From an uncultured Aquimarina sp. (GTDB taxonomy: Bacteria; Bacteroidota; Bacteroidia; Flavobacteriales; Flavobacteriaceae): a stretch of 64,000 nt of DNA. This document shows positions 24,767 through 33,884 of the stretch, in pieces; the first letter of the stretch is position 1, and each line of letters starts with the position of its first letter. The DNA is taken from assembly GCF_947492965.1 (NCBI RefSeq), contig NZ_CANLOZ010000006.1, forward strand, positions 248,001-312,000, given 5' to 3'. Under the pieces are notes generated by a model. That model had not been told where the DNA came from, ran no database searches, and was given only the letters and a program-made list of their open reading frames with translations. The position numbers and the translations under genes are program-made.

Positions 24767-24965
24767 AAGATATTTAGCACTTACTGGAATAGCTTTTCAA
24801 ATGGGAGCTATCATATTTTTATGTGCTTATGTCGGTAAAAGGCTCGATGCATATTATCTGTTAGAAAAAAAATGGTTTACAATGGGTTTTATTCTCTTTG
24901 GAGTAGCTTCATCACTTTATTTGGTAATTAAGCAATTGAATAAAATTAATAATTCAGAGAAGTAG
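24738..24965 (+). CDS. atpZ: AtpZ/AtpI family protein
   Basis: A 75-residue protein with two transmembrane helices (about 12-32 and 45-63) separated by the short charged loop GKRLDAYYLLEKKWF. AtpZ/AtpI proteins assist ATP synthase c-ring assembly or magnesium supply and lie at the head of atp operons, as here. The start overlaps the bactofilin gene. GKRLD is the conserved family motif. Confidence 0.85.
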   Translation: MDKNKGNQLRRYLALTGIAFQMGAIIFLCAYVGKRLDAYYLLEKKWFTMGFILFGVASSLYLVIKQLNKINNSEK

Positions 24966-24990
24966 TATTACCTTATAATCTCAATCATAA

Positions 24991-25368
24991 ATGCCCAAAA
25001 GTTTACCAAAGTTTTCGCTTCTGTTTTTACTTGTTCTTACAATTACTTATTTTGTTCATAGTACATTAATAAGCACTGCTACTTTAGAAAATCAGACGAA
25101 CATTCTAAACTTTTCATATATATTTAACGGGATATATACACTTTGTCTTGTAATCGCTATCATATTGCTGCTGAAAAAGTTAAAGGATCAAATTGGATTT
25201 ATATTTTTAGCAGGCAGTTTTTTGAAGATTGGTCTTTTTTTAGCGTTTACAAAATTTAATAGTCTCGAAATTGACAAAAGTGTTTTTCTAGACTTTTTTA
25301 TTCCATATCTGGTCAGTTTGGTTTTGGAGGTGCTTTTTGTTTCCAAAATTTTGAATAATATTAAATAA
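24991..25368 (+). CDS. DUF6168-like membrane protein in the atpI position
   Basis: A 125-residue protein with four hydrophobic helices (about 8-28, 38-60, 68-88, 98-120). It lies between atpZ and atpB, where proteobacteria carry atpI. I recognise it as the flavobacterial DUF6168 type with moderate certainty. It may be an ATP synthase assembly partner, judged only from its position and topology. Confidence 0.7.
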   Translation: MPKSLPKFSLLFLLVLTITYFVHSTLISTATLENQTNILNFSYIFNGIYTLCLVIAIILLLKKLKDQIGFIFLAGSFLKIGLFLAFTKFNSLEIDKSVFLDFFIPYLVSLVLEVLFVSKILNNIK

Positions 25369-25449
25369 CTGTAAATCAGCAATTTATTTTTTTATTTTTC
25401 TTATTTTACTTATTTGTATAAAATAGTTTAAGAATCTAACTTAATTGTG

Positions 25450-25457
25450 TACATTTG
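25450..25457 (+). promoter_or_regulatory. -7 element upstream of atpB
   Basis: TACATTTG matches TAnnTTTG exactly, 33 bases before the atpB start, in a 122-base AT-rich gap after the DUF6168 gene. The -33 region holds only a weak TTTA. This would give the atpBEFHAG genes a promoter separate from sprE. Confidence 0.45.
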
Positions 25458-25490
25458 CACCGAAATTTAGGAACCGAAATCTGACTTAGA

Positions 25491-26564
25491 ATGCAAAAAA
25501 TAAGTGTAGTTAGAATTTTTATGACTTTAGCCTTGATTCTTAGCTCTTTGAATCTGGCAGCAAAAGATACTGAAATAGCAGAAAAAGAAGGAAAAGATGG
25601 TTTAAAAGCTGAGATAAAAGAGTTTATCGATCATCACCTTCAAGATTCACACGATTTTACTTTATTTTCTGATAAAGAGTCAGGAAAACATTATGGGTTT
25701 CCACTACCAGTTATTCTTTGGGATAATGGATTAAAAGTGTTTTCTTCTTCAAAATTCCACCACGGAGAAACAGTAGCAGAGGTTGATGGTAACTATTACA
25801 AGTTATATCACAGCAAAATTTATAAAACAGACGCAGAAGGGACCATCAATTATGATGAAGATCACCATGCTACTAACGAAAAGCCACTAGATTTTTCTAT
25901 CACAAAAAATGTAGTGAGTATGCTTCTTATAGGATTGCTAATGTTCTTTATGTTTAGAAGTTTAGCTAAGTCTTACAAGAAAAACAACGGAATGCCTTCT
26001 GGAGTTGGACGATTCCTAGAACCTTTAGTGCTGTTTGTGAGAGATGAGATTGCAAAGCCAAATATTGGGCATAACTATAAAAAGTACATGAGTTTCTTGT
26101 TAACTATCTTCTTTTTTATATGGTTATTAAACCTTTTAGGGATGACACCACTAGGAGTAAATGTTACAGGAAACATTGCAGTTACATTTGGATTAGCATT
26201 ATTAACATTTTTAATAACCAATTTTACAGCAAATAAAAACTATTGGGGACATATCTTTTGGATGCCTGGAGTGCCAACATTTATGAAAGTTGTCTTAGCG
26301 CCAATTGAACTATTGGGGGTTTTTATCAAACCTTTCTCACTAATGATTCGTTTATATGCGAACATGACGGCAGGACACGTAGTAATCATGAGTATTGTTG
26401 GAATGATGTTCTTGTTTAAAAGTTGGATTGGTAGTCCATTATCATTTGGTTTAGCATTTGTGTTGTCGATATTAGAATTATTGGTGGCAGCATTACAAGC
26501 ATATATTTTTACGATGTTATCAGCGCTATATTTCGGTATGGCTAATGAAGAAGCACATCACTAA
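25491..26564 (+). CDS. atpB: F0F1 ATP synthase subunit a
   Basis: The proton-channel subunit of the F0 sector. It has a cleavable signal-like N-terminus (1-24), then a His-rich periplasmic extension (about 25-135) usual in Bacteroidota, then about five to six membrane helices. The essential Arg is in MIRLYANMTAGHV and the last helices contain LVAALQAYIFTMLSALYF. At 357 residues it is longer than the E. coli protein because of the extension. It is first of the six-gene run atpBEFHAG. Confidence 0.97.
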   Translation: MQKISVVRIFMTLALILSSLNLAAKDTEIAEKEGKDGLKAEIKEFIDHHLQDSHDFTLFSDKESGKHYGFPLPVILWDNGLKVFSSSKFHHGETVAEVDGNYYKLYHSKIYKTDAEGTINYDEDHHATNEKPLDFSITKNVVSMLLIGLLMFFMFRSLAKSYKKNNGMPSGVGRFLEPLVLFVRDEIAKPNIGHNYKKYMSFLLTIFFFIWLLNLLGMTPLGVNVTGNIAVTFGLALLTFLITNFTANKNYWGHIFWMPGVPTFMKVVLAPIELLGVFIKPFSLMIRLYANMTAGHVVIMSIVGMMFLFKSWIGSPLSFGLAFVLSILELLVAALQAYIFTMLSALYFGMANEEAHH

Positions 26565-26600
26565 AATTTAATTTGAAGTTTAATTTTTAATTATATAGTT

Positions 26601-26789
26601 ATGACAATTCCAGAAATTGTAGGATCAGGTCTAATAGTAATCGGTGTAGGATTAGGTATCGGAAGAATTGGTGGTCAGGCGATGGACGCTATCGCTCGTC
26701 AGCCAGAAGCTTCAGGAAAAATCCAAACAGCTATGCTTATTGCAGCTGCACTTATTGAAGGTATTGGATTTGCTGCGTTATTCGCATAA
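26601..26789 (+). CDS. atpE: F0F1 ATP synthase subunit c
   Basis: A 62-residue hairpin of two membrane helices. The polar loop is AIARQPEASGK and the proton-carrying Glu is in AALIEGIGFAAL. The neighbouring residues lack the sodium-binding Gln and Ser/Thr pattern, so a proton-driven enzyme is expected. It is followed by a very strong hairpin (26804-26840) that may raise the yield of this high-copy subunit. Confidence 0.97.
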   Translation: MTIPEIVGSGLIVIGVGLGIGRIGGQAMDAIARQPEASGKIQTAMLIAAALIEGIGFAALFA

Positions 26790-26803
26790 TATCCAAATGA
26801 TGC

Positions 26804-26840
26804 AAACTAAGATTATAACGGTTGGTTATAATCTTAGTTT
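26804..26840 (+). terminator. 16-bp perfect hairpin between atpE and atpF
   Basis: AAACTAAGATTATAAC (26804-26819), loop GGTTG and the exact complement (26825-26840) form the strongest hairpin inside the operon. Only three T residues end it, so it is more likely a partial terminator or an mRNA 3' end stabiliser that helps make more subunit c than subunit b. Confidence 0.6.
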
Positions 26841-26880
26841 ACTGATTAAAAATTAACTATAATAGAGTAAAACATTACAT

Positions 26881-27381
26881 ATGGAAAAGTTATTAAACGA
26901 TTTTTCATTCGGTCTTTTTTTCTGGCAGATTTTAATTTTTGTAGGTCTAATCTTCTTATTAAGAAAGTTTGCTTGGAAACCTATATTAGATTCTGTTAAT
27001 AATCGTGAAGAAGGAATTAAAAATGCATTAGAATCTGCAGAAGCTGCAAGAAAGGAAATGCAAAATCTTCAGGCAGATAATGAGCGTATTTTAAATGAAG
27101 CACGTGCTGAGCGTGATGCGATGTTAAAAGAAGCAAGACAGCTTAAAGAAAATATGATTACTGATGCTAAGTCAGAGGCTCAGGCAGAAGCTGATAAAAT
27201 TGTTGCTCAGGCGCAAGCCACTATAGAAAGTGAAAAGAAAGCTGCACTAGCTGAATTAAAAAATCAGGTAGCTGGTCTTTCTGTGGAGATAGCGGAAAAA
27301 GTAGTAAGAAACGAATTATCAAACAAAGACAAGCAATTAGAATTGGTTGATTCTATGCTTGGTGATGTTACTTTAAATTAA
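26881..27381 (+). CDS. atpF: F0F1 ATP synthase subunit b
   Basis: The peripheral stalk subunit, 166 residues. One membrane helix (about 8-28, FFWQILIFVGLIFLLRKFAW) is followed by a long Ala/Glu/Lys-rich coiled coil ending in EIAEKVVRNEL. Length and layout are standard. It is 91 bases after atpE, across the hairpin, and 8 bases before atpH. Confidence 0.97.
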   Translation: MEKLLNDFSFGLFFWQILIFVGLIFLLRKFAWKPILDSVNNREEGIKNALESAEAARKEMQNLQADNERILNEARAERDAMLKEARQLKENMITDAKSEAQAEADKIVAQAQATIESEKKAALAELKNQVAGLSVEIAEKVVRNELSNKDKQLELVDSMLGDVTLN

Positions 27382-27389
27382 TAAGCAAC

Positions 27390-27917
27390 ATGAGTAGAGC
27401 AGCAATACGTTATGCTAAAGCAGTGTTGAGTTTAGCTCAGGACAAAAAGGCTACCGAAGACGTTCAAAAAGATATGCTAACTATCATCGATACTGTGGAT
27501 AACAGTAAAGATTTGAAAATGCTTTTGAATAGTCCTTTAATAAAGAGTGAGGTGAAATTAGCTTCTTTACGTGAAGTATTTAAGAATGTGGGGGATCTTA
27601 CTCAAAAGCTTTTTGATGTGTTAATAGAAAATAAAAGAGTTGATTTGTTAGATAACGTAGCTAAGCAATATTCGATTTTATTTGATCAGTTAAATAACAC
27701 TCAGATCGCAAAAGTAACAACTGCAGTTCCTTTAAGTAAAGATTTGGAAGCAAAAGTACTTACAAAAGTAAAGGAGTTAACAGGTAACGAAGCGACTATA
27801 GAAAATATCATCGATGAGACTATTATTGGTGGTTTTATTTTAAGAGTAGGAGACTTGCAGTATAATGCAAGTATTTTACATAAACTAACAAGTTTAAAAA
27901 GAGAATTGAGTAATTAA
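27390..27917 (+). CDS. atpH: F0F1 ATP synthase subunit delta
   Basis: A 175-residue subunit that joins the peripheral stalk to the top of F1. It begins SRAAIRYAKAVLSLAQ, has the helical N-domain, and ends with the conserved IDETIIGGFILRVGDLQYNASI block. It lies 8 bases after atpF. Confidence 0.96.
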   Translation: MSRAAIRYAKAVLSLAQDKKATEDVQKDMLTIIDTVDNSKDLKMLLNSPLIKSEVKLASLREVFKNVGDLTQKLFDVLIENKRVDLLDNVAKQYSILFDQLNNTQIAKVTTAVPLSKDLEAKVLTKVKELTGNEATIENIIDETIIGGFILRVGDLQYNASILHKLTSLKRELSN

Positions 27918-27955
27918 TATTTAATTATTTCAATAATTTATATTTAATAATAAGG

Positions 27956-27979
27956 AAATGAGAATGTAGTCTCATTTTT
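27956..27979 (+). terminator. hairpin between atpH and atpA
   Basis: AAATGAGA (27956-27963), loop ATGTAG and TCTCATTT (27970-27977), followed by two more T residues, ends 15 bases before the atpA start. It has the form of a weak terminator or attenuator. It could also influence translation of atpA. Confidence 0.45.
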
Positions 27980-27994
27980 ACAAACTATTATAAA

Positions 27995-29572
27995 ATGGCA
28001 GAAGTGAATCCTGCTGAAGTATCAGCAATATTAAAACAACAATTATCTGGTTTTGAAGCTACAGCTTCTTTAGAAGAAGTAGGTACAGTATTACAGGTTG
28101 GTGATGGTATCGCCAGAGTATATGGATTGTCTAACGCTCAGTACGGGGAGTTAGTAGAATTCGATTCTGGATTAGAAGGAATTGTACTGAATCTTGAAGA
28201 AGATAATGTTGGGGTAGTACTTTTAGGAGCTTCAACAGAGGTAAAAGAAGGTGCAACTGTAAAACGTACACAAAGAATTGCTTCTATAAATGTAGGAGAA
28301 GGAATTGTTGGACGTGTAGTTGACACTTTAGGAAATCCAATTGATGGAAAAGGAGCTATTGATGGTGAAACTTTTGAGATGCCATTAGAGCGTAAAGCAC
28401 CTGGTGTAGTTTTCCGTCAGCCAGTAAATGAGCCATTACAAACAGGTATCAAATCAATTGATGCGATGGTGCCAATCGGAAGAGGACAGCGTGAGTTGGT
28501 AATTGGTGACCGTCAAACAGGTAAAACAACAGTATGTATTGATACAATTCTTAATCAGAAAGAATTTTATGATGCAGGTGAGCCTGTTTACTGTATTTAT
28601 GTTGCAATAGGACAAAAAGCATCTACTGTAGCTAATATTGCAAAAGTATTAGAAGATAAAGGAGCATTAGCATATACAACAATTGTTGCTGCAAATGCTT
28701 CAGATCCTGCTCCAATGCAGGTATATGCTCCATTTGCTGGAGCAGCAATTGGTGAGTATTTCCGTGATACTGGTCGTCCTGCTTTGATTATCTATGATGA
28801 TTTATCAAAACAAGCGGTTGCATATCGTGAGGTGTCATTATTATTACGTCGTCCACCAGGTCGTGAGGCATATCCAGGGGATGTATTCTATCTGCACTCT
28901 AGATTATTAGAGCGTGCTGCAAAAGTTATTGCGGATGATGGTATCGCTAAAGATATGAATGATCTTCCAGATTCATTAAAGGATAAAGTTAAAGGTGGTG
29001 GTTCACTAACAGCGTTACCAATTATTGAAACGCAAGCAGGTGACGTTTCGGCTTATATTCCAACAAACGTTATCTCTATTACAGACGGTCAGATATTTTT
29101 AACTTCTGATTTATTTAACTCTGGTGTTCGTCCAGCAATTAACGTAGGTATTTCTGTATCTCGTGTAGGAGGATCGGCTCAGATTAAGTCAATGAAGAAA
29201 GTAGCGGGTACATTAAAATTAGATCAAGCACAGTTCCGTGAATTAGAAGCATTCGCGAAGTTTGGTTCTGATTTAGATGCTGCTACCTTGAATGTAATTG
29301 AAAAAGGTAAGCGTAATGTTGAGATTCTAAAGCAAGGGCAAAATGATCCTTACACAGTGGAAGATCAAATTGCTATTATTTACGCTGGATCTAAGAACTT
29401 ATTAAAGGATGTTCCTGTAAATAAAGTTAAAGAATTCGAAAGCGATTATATCGAGTATTTAAATGCTAAGCACAGAGATGCTTTGGATACTTTAAAAGCT
29501 GGAAAACTTACTGATGAAGTAACTGATGTATTACTTTCTGCTTGTAAAGAAATTTCAGCAAAATATAAATAA
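27995..29572 (+). CDS. atpA: F0F1 ATP synthase subunit alpha
   Basis: A 525-residue regulatory nucleotide-binding subunit of F1. It has P-loop GDRQTGKTT (about 170-178), [23 protein letters not shown] and the signature [20 protein letters not shown]. It pairs with subunit beta, whose gene is not in this window. In Bacteroidota atpD and atpC are generally at another locus, so their absence is expected. Confidence 0.98.
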   Translation: MAEVNPAEVSAILKQQLSGFEATASLEEVGTVLQVGDGIARVYGLSNAQYGELVEFDSGLEGIVLNLEEDNVGVVLLGASTEVKEGATVKRTQRIASINVGEGIVGRVVDTLGNPIDGKGAIDGETFEMPLERKAPGVVFRQPVNEPLQTGIKSIDAMVPIGRGQRELVIGDRQTGKTTVCIDTILNQKEFYDAGEPVYCIYVAIGQKASTVANIAKVLEDKGALAYTTIVAANASDPAPMQVYAPFAGAAIGEYFRDTGRPALIIYDDLSKQAVAYREVSLLLRRPPGREAYPGDVFYLHSRLLERAAKVIADDGIAKDMNDLPDSLKDKVKGGGSLTALPIIETQAGDVSAYIPTNVISITDGQIFLTSDLFNSGVRPAINVGISVSRVGGSAQIKSMKKVAGTLKLDQAQFRELEAFAKFGSDLDAATLNVIEKGKRNVEILKQGQNDPYTVEDQIAIIYAGSKNLLKDVPVNKVKEFESDYIEYLNAKHRDALDTLKAGKLTDEVTDVLLSACKEISAKYK

Positions 29573-29577
29573 TTCAT

Positions 29578-29595
29578 AATTCTGAATTCAGAATT
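29578..29595. repeat. 18-bp perfect palindrome between atpA and atpG
   Basis: AATTCTGAATTCAGAATT reads the same on both strands and is flanked by two copies of ATTCATAATT. It fills most of the 37-base gap before atpG. It may be an RNA fold or simply a small AT-rich repeat. Confidence 0.4.
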
Positions 29596-29609
29596 CATAA
29601 TTATACAAG

Positions 29610-30470
29610 ATGGCAAATTTAAAAGAATTACGTAGTAGAATTACCTCTGTATCTTCAACGATGCAAATTACCAGTGCTATGAAAATGGTATCTGCAGCAA
29701 AGTTGAATAAGGCACAGATGGCAATCACCGCTATGCGTCCTTATGCAGATAAACTTACTGAGTTATTACAAAGTTTAAGTGCTTCTTTAGAAGGAGATAG
29801 TAGCAGTGCATATTCTGAACAACGTGAAGTAAATAAAGTCTTAGTTGTAGCGATAGCTTCTAACCGTGGTTTGGCAGGAGCTTTTAACTCTAATATCATT
29901 AAAGCTTCTAAAGATTTGTACGAAAATGTATATGCGGGTAAGCAGGTAGATTTCGTAGCAATTGGAAAAAAGGTAAATGATATTGTATCTAAAACGCATA
30001 CCGTTGTTTCCAATAAAAGTGAAGTTTTTGATGATCTTACTTTTGCCAACGTAGCAGATATTGCACAGGAGTTAATGGAAATTTTTACCAACGGTTCTTA
30101 TGACAAGGTAGTTTTAGTATATAACAAGTTTAAAAACGCTGCTACTCAAATTGTAACAACAGAACAGTTTTTGCCAATCAAACCAATTGAAGGAGAGAGC
30201 AATAACAATGTGGATTACATTTTTGAGCCGTCAAAAGAAGAAATTGTAGAGCAATTAATTCCTAAGTCTCTTAAGACGCAATTGTATAAAGCAATACGTG
30301 ACTCTTTTGCTTCAGAACATGGTGCGCGTATGACAGCGATGCATAAAGCAACAGACAATGCTACAGAATTAAGAGATAGCCTTAAATTACAATATAACAA
30401 GGCAAGACAGGCAGCAATTACTAATGAGATCCTTGAAATCGTTGGTGGAGCTGAAGCATTGAATAATTAA
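29610..30470 (+). CDS. atpG: F0F1 ATP synthase subunit gamma
   Basis: The rotor shaft, 286 residues. N-terminal helix MANLKELRSRITSVSSTMQITSAMKMVSAAKL. C-terminal helix SEHGARMTAMHKATDNA, with RQAAITNEILEIVGGAEAL at the end. It is the last gene of the run and is followed by a good terminator. Confidence 0.97.
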   Translation: MANLKELRSRITSVSSTMQITSAMKMVSAAKLNKAQMAITAMRPYADKLTELLQSLSASLEGDSSSAYSEQREVNKVLVVAIASNRGLAGAFNSNIIKASKDLYENVYAGKQVDFVAIGKKVNDIVSKTHTVVSNKSEVFDDLTFANVADIAQELMEIFTNGSYDKVVLVYNKFKNAATQIVTTEQFLPIKPIEGESNNNVDYIFEPSKEEIVEQLIPKSLKTQLYKAIRDSFASEHGARMTAMHKATDNATELRDSLKLQYNKARQAAITNEILEIVGGAEALNN

Positions 30471-30517
30471 AAATAAATTTCTCAATAAGAAATTTAAAAA
30501 TATAGAATTTTGGAAAG

Positions 30518-30547
30518 AACCTGACATGATTTTTGTCAGGTTTTTTT
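30518..30547 (+). terminator. intrinsic terminator after atpG
   Basis: AACCTGAC (30518-30525), a 9-base loop and GTCAGGTT (30535-30542) are followed by an unbroken T run. This is a classical end for the atp operon. Confidence 0.85.
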
Positions 30548-30591
30548 ATTTCCTGTGATTTCAAAAAAATATTCATAAAAGTGTGTTTTTT

Positions 30592-30647
30592 GGGGTAACA
30601 TTTTCCCCGATTATGATACTTACCATAAAGTACTAAACATTAATTTT
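30592..30647 (+). promoter_or_regulatory. bipartite upstream motif, copy 2
   Basis: GGGGTAAC (30592-30599), ATACTTACC (30616-30624), 11 bases, then AACATTAATTTT (30636-30647) ends 12 bases before the lipoprotein start. It repeats the blocks and the exact 11-base spacing seen at 5544-5575 upstream of the CheB-CheR kinase. Confidence 0.4.
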
Positions 30648-30659
30648 AAAACCGCTTTT

Positions 30660-32597
30660 ATGAGAAAAATTGTAAATCTTTTTTACCTATGCCTTAGTGT
30701 TCTAATAGTATCATGTGGGGATGATGACGACGCTATTGGGAACCTTCCGCCGATGGAAGTGACGAATATTGAAGCTCAAGTCACCGAAGGAACTTTGGTG
30801 AGAATAAGCTGGAATGAATCTGAGGATATTAATAACGATGAGCTATCCTACGATGTAGTTGTTAACGGTAGAGTTGCAGCCGACAGAACTACAGAATTAT
30901 CACTAATATATGATGTGTCAGACCTTATAGATGATAACTCAAAAAATTCACAAAAAGGATTAAGCTTAGAATTAACAATAAACATCAAAGCATATGATAC
31001 CAATGGAGGTGTTTCTGAAGAATCCGAAGTGAAAAGAAATGTCTTTGTGAATAGAAATCCGGGAGAATTTGAATTTTCTACTATTAATTTTGATTTTTCA
31101 AACTACAATTGGTTAGAAGTAAGTTGGTATCCTGCTATTGACGAAGATGATGATATCTTGTCGTATGATGTCTATCTAAACGATTTAATTATCAAAGAGG
31201 ATTATATTATTGGCTCTGATGATTATGATGGTTTGGGTTCTGTATACTATAATAATAACTACGCTCAGTATATTGATGAAGAAATTATTATTAAAGTTGT
31301 AGCAAATGATAGAGATGGTGGAATAACTGAGATTTCCAAAAGTTTTGATTTTAGAGGAACAGATGTTGAGCTAGGAACGCTTGCATTACCTTATAGTAAT
31401 GCTTTAGATTATACTATTAATGAAGATGAAGTGGATAGAAAAATCGGATATGTTTTCGAAATAGATGAAAATATTGGATATGTAATTAGATCTGATGAGT
31501 ATGCACAGCTTAGATTATCTGATGATCAAGGAAATTATATCGCTGGAAGCTCACAGAGAATTTCAGGAGAATCATTAAGTCCTGGAACATATTACCTCGA
31601 AGTAGTAGATTATTATAGCAATACTACCTTATCTGGTACGGTAACATTCATTCTAAAGGATCCTAAAGAATCAGACATAAATCTTAATACACTATCGGTT
31701 CCTTATGAAGAAGTAATAAACTTTGATATACAAAATAATGAACCAGATAATAGAATTGGATATACTTTTGAGATCACTGAAGATACTGGTTTTTCAGTTT
31801 TCTCTGATATCGATGTTAGTTTTGAGCTTAAGGATGCGAATGGCTATTTTATAACCTCAGGATATAGAAGAGCTTCATTAGAAACTATTCAAGCAGGTAC
31901 TTATTATTTAGAAGTATATCATTACTATTATAACAATGTAGAACCTGGCTCTTTTACTTTGGTTTTAAACGACCCAAATGAAACGGACATTGATTTAGGA
32001 GTATTAAACACACCATACAGTAATTCTACAGATTTTACAGTGGCTAGAAACGAGCCAGATGGTAAGATTTGACTCTTATTCGAGATTAATGAATCTGTTG
32101 GTTATTACTTCGTTACGCAAATAGGAACATACATGAATTTGTACGATAGCAATAATAATTATATCAATAGTGGCTATCGTGATATCTATGGTGAGAATCT
32201 GAATCCAGGAGCATACTATCTAGAAATTGAGAATCAGAATTATAATGATATTTCAGGAACAATCAGTATGATTCTTAGTAACTCTAACGAATCGGATGTG
32301 GATCTTGGTATTTTATCTACTCCTTATGATCAATCATTTGATTTTAACACAACAAACGAAGTGGATAGAAAAATCAGATATCAATTTACCGTAGAAGCTC
32401 AAGTGGCTTATGCTTTCCAAATTGTAAATGAAAGCTATGATGATTATATCTATTTATATGATAGTAACGGAAACTATTTGAATGGTAGCGATTATTATGA
32501 AATTAATGGATCTTTGGCTCCTGGTAGCTATTATGTAGAAGTAGCTGGCTATAGTAATCAAACAGGATCTGGAAGATTATTGTTTAACCTTCAATAG
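30660..32597 (+). pseudogene. repeat lipoprotein interrupted by one in-frame TGA
   Basis: A lipoprotein signal (C19 in LIVSCGDDDD; the acidic run after Cys resembles a Bacteroidota surface-export signal) is followed by two fibronectin-III-like units (about 30-230). Then come four tandem units of about 97 residues, each with D-x-x-L-G-x-L-x-x-P-Y, then E-V/P-D-x-K/R-I-G-Y and S/N-P-G-x-Y-Y-L-E-V. In the third unit the codon for the Gly of KIGY is TGA at 32070. The same frame then stays open for 174 codons through the rest of unit 3 and unit 4 to a stop at 32597. The product is either a 470-residue truncated protein or, by error or readthrough, 645 residues. The function is unknown, probably surface binding. 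Confidence 0.75.
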
Positions 32598-32617
32598 TTT
32601 TTTTATTAGAATACTAG

Positions 32618-32646
32618 CCCCTTACTTGAACAGTAAGGGGTTTTTT
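32618..32646 (+). terminator. intrinsic terminator after the repeat lipoprotein
   Basis: CCCCTTACT (32618-32626), a 5-base loop and AGTAAGGGG (32632-32640) are followed by six T residues. It closes the transcription unit at the distal end of the interrupted gene, which supports the two open parts being one gene. Confidence 0.85.
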
Positions 32647-32702
32647 ATTTTTTTTATGATAAAGACGATATGCATTGTTTATCTTTAGAGGAAAAAAGAA
32701 AA

Positions 32703-33356
32703 ATGAAAAGATTTAAACTTTGTACGTTATTACTTATTTTACTAGGTATTGGCACTATAAATGCTCAGGAGTCAGAAACCTTATTTGAAGCTGGTGATAT
32801 AAAAATGGGAATTGCGGCTGTTCCACTTATGGATTTGAGTAATGGATTTAGTGGTGTTGCAGCTAGACCAAGTCTTTCTTATTATTTATCAGAACGTTTT
32901 GCTATAAATACTTCAGCTTTTGTATTACTACCACAGGATATTGAACAAGAAAATGGAAGAGATGCAGAGGTTCAGGCATATGGTTTTATACCTTCTTTTA
33001 GAAAGCATGCAATTAATAGTGGGAAATTTAGTTTTTATTTAGAGTCTGGTATTGGTCTTGGAGCGATTAGATATGAAGCAAACGATCCTGCAGATGTTGC
33101 GATAGAAGATAATAGCGGAGGTTTGTTATTATTTACTGCTGGTGCCGGAATAAATTATAAATTTGCAAAATGTCTAGAGTTAGAATTTGGGCTTCCTTAT
33201 ATGTATGGACTTAATATTACAAATGGAGAAGATACCAAGTTGTTTTCTGGAGTGGCATTTAATCTTGGAATGAATTTTGTTTTCAATACCAGGGATATTA
33301 AAAGAATGAAAGAAAAACATCGAGAACGATTAAAAGAAAAATGGAACAAAGAATAA
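32703..33356 (+). CDS. outer-membrane beta-barrel protein, OmpW/OmpA-barrel size
   Basis: A 217-residue protein. I start at ATG 32703 because it gives a clean signal peptide (MKRFKLCTLLLILLGIGTINA, cleavage before QES). The frame is open for 11 more codons upstream with no signal sense. The mature part alternates aromatic and polar strands (RPSLSYYLSERFAINTSAFV, FYLESGIGLGAIRYE, LEFGLPYMYGLNIT), typical of a small eight-stranded barrel. It ends in a basic tail rich in K, R and E. The end overlaps the next lipoprotein gene by 16 bases. No specific substrate can be proposed. Confidence 0.75.
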   Translation: MKRFKLCTLLLILLGIGTINAQESETLFEAGDIKMGIAAVPLMDLSNGFSGVAARPSLSYYLSERFAINTSAFVLLPQDIEQENGRDAEVQAYGFIPSFRKHAINSGKFSFYLESGIGLGAIRYEANDPADVAIEDNSGGLLLFTAGAGINYKFAKCLELEFGLPYMYGLNITNGEDTKLFSGVAFNLGMNFVFNTRDIKRMKEKHRERLKEKWNKE

Positions 33357-33859
33357 ATTTGAAAAAACTGCTTACAAAGATTAGCCTTTTAGGAATTTTA
33401 CTGACTTTTACACAGTGTGCAACAAGTCAAAAAATTGATAAAACAGTTCCTGTTGAATTAAGTTCTCCTTACTTTCAGAAATGGGTTTCTGGAGTTAGAG
33501 GTGGCGGATATGGCTTTATACTTTACTTTCCTGTTAAGAGTAAAACAGATATGGTTTTGAATACAGCTTATTTCAAGGGAAAAAAGGTAGAACTTCGTTT
33601 CGATGAAAACAAGTCTTTGTATAGTGGTAAATATAAGGATCCTCAAAGTGAAGAAAGAGATTTGATTATGAATGGGGATTCTAAAAAAGAATATGGTAAT
33701 AAAGCTCCCCAAACAGAAGAAAAAATACCGTTTGCTCTTAAAGAAGGGGAATGTATTGTAGCCTATACTAAGGCCGGTAAAGAAGGGTACTTTAGATTAG
33801 ATGAATTACCAGAAAAGGAATTGAAAGCATATCCAATGCAAGCAAGACCAAGGCAATAA
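33341..33859 (+). CDS. uncharacterised lipoprotein
   Basis: A 172-residue lipoprotein: N-terminal hydrophobic signal ending at a lipobox Cys (C26 in LLTFTQCATSQK). The mature part is globular with VSGVRGGGYGFILYFPV and several charged strands. I recognise the VRGGGxG pattern only as a recurring flavobacterial lipoprotein of unknown function. Its start lies inside the 3' end of the beta-barrel gene, so the two are translated together and may act together at the outer membrane. Confidence 0.7.
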   Translation: MEQRINLKKLLTKISLLGILLTFTQCATSQKIDKTVPVELSSPYFQKWVSGVRGGGYGFILYFPVKSKTDMVLNTAYFKGKKVELRFDENKSLYSGKYKDPQSEERDLIMNGDSKKEYGNKAPQTEEKIPFALKEGECIVAYTKAGKEGYFRLDELPEKELKAYPMQARPRQ

Positions 33860-33884
33860 AATCGTATTTTAGAGCCTTAATAAT

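Noticed and set aside
26668..26856. Second frame inside atpE and the following hairpin
   Set aside because: It is an out-of-frame shadow of atpE; its end is made by the hairpin sequence.
27995..30470. Broken ATP synthase operon because atpD and atpC are missing
   Set aside because: A split arrangement with beta and epsilon at another locus is usual in Bacteroidota.
32133..32597. Separate small gene after the repeat lipoprotein
   Set aside because: It is in the same frame as the gene ending at 32072, begins in the middle of a repeat unit and has no signal or start context. It is the distal part of one interrupted gene.
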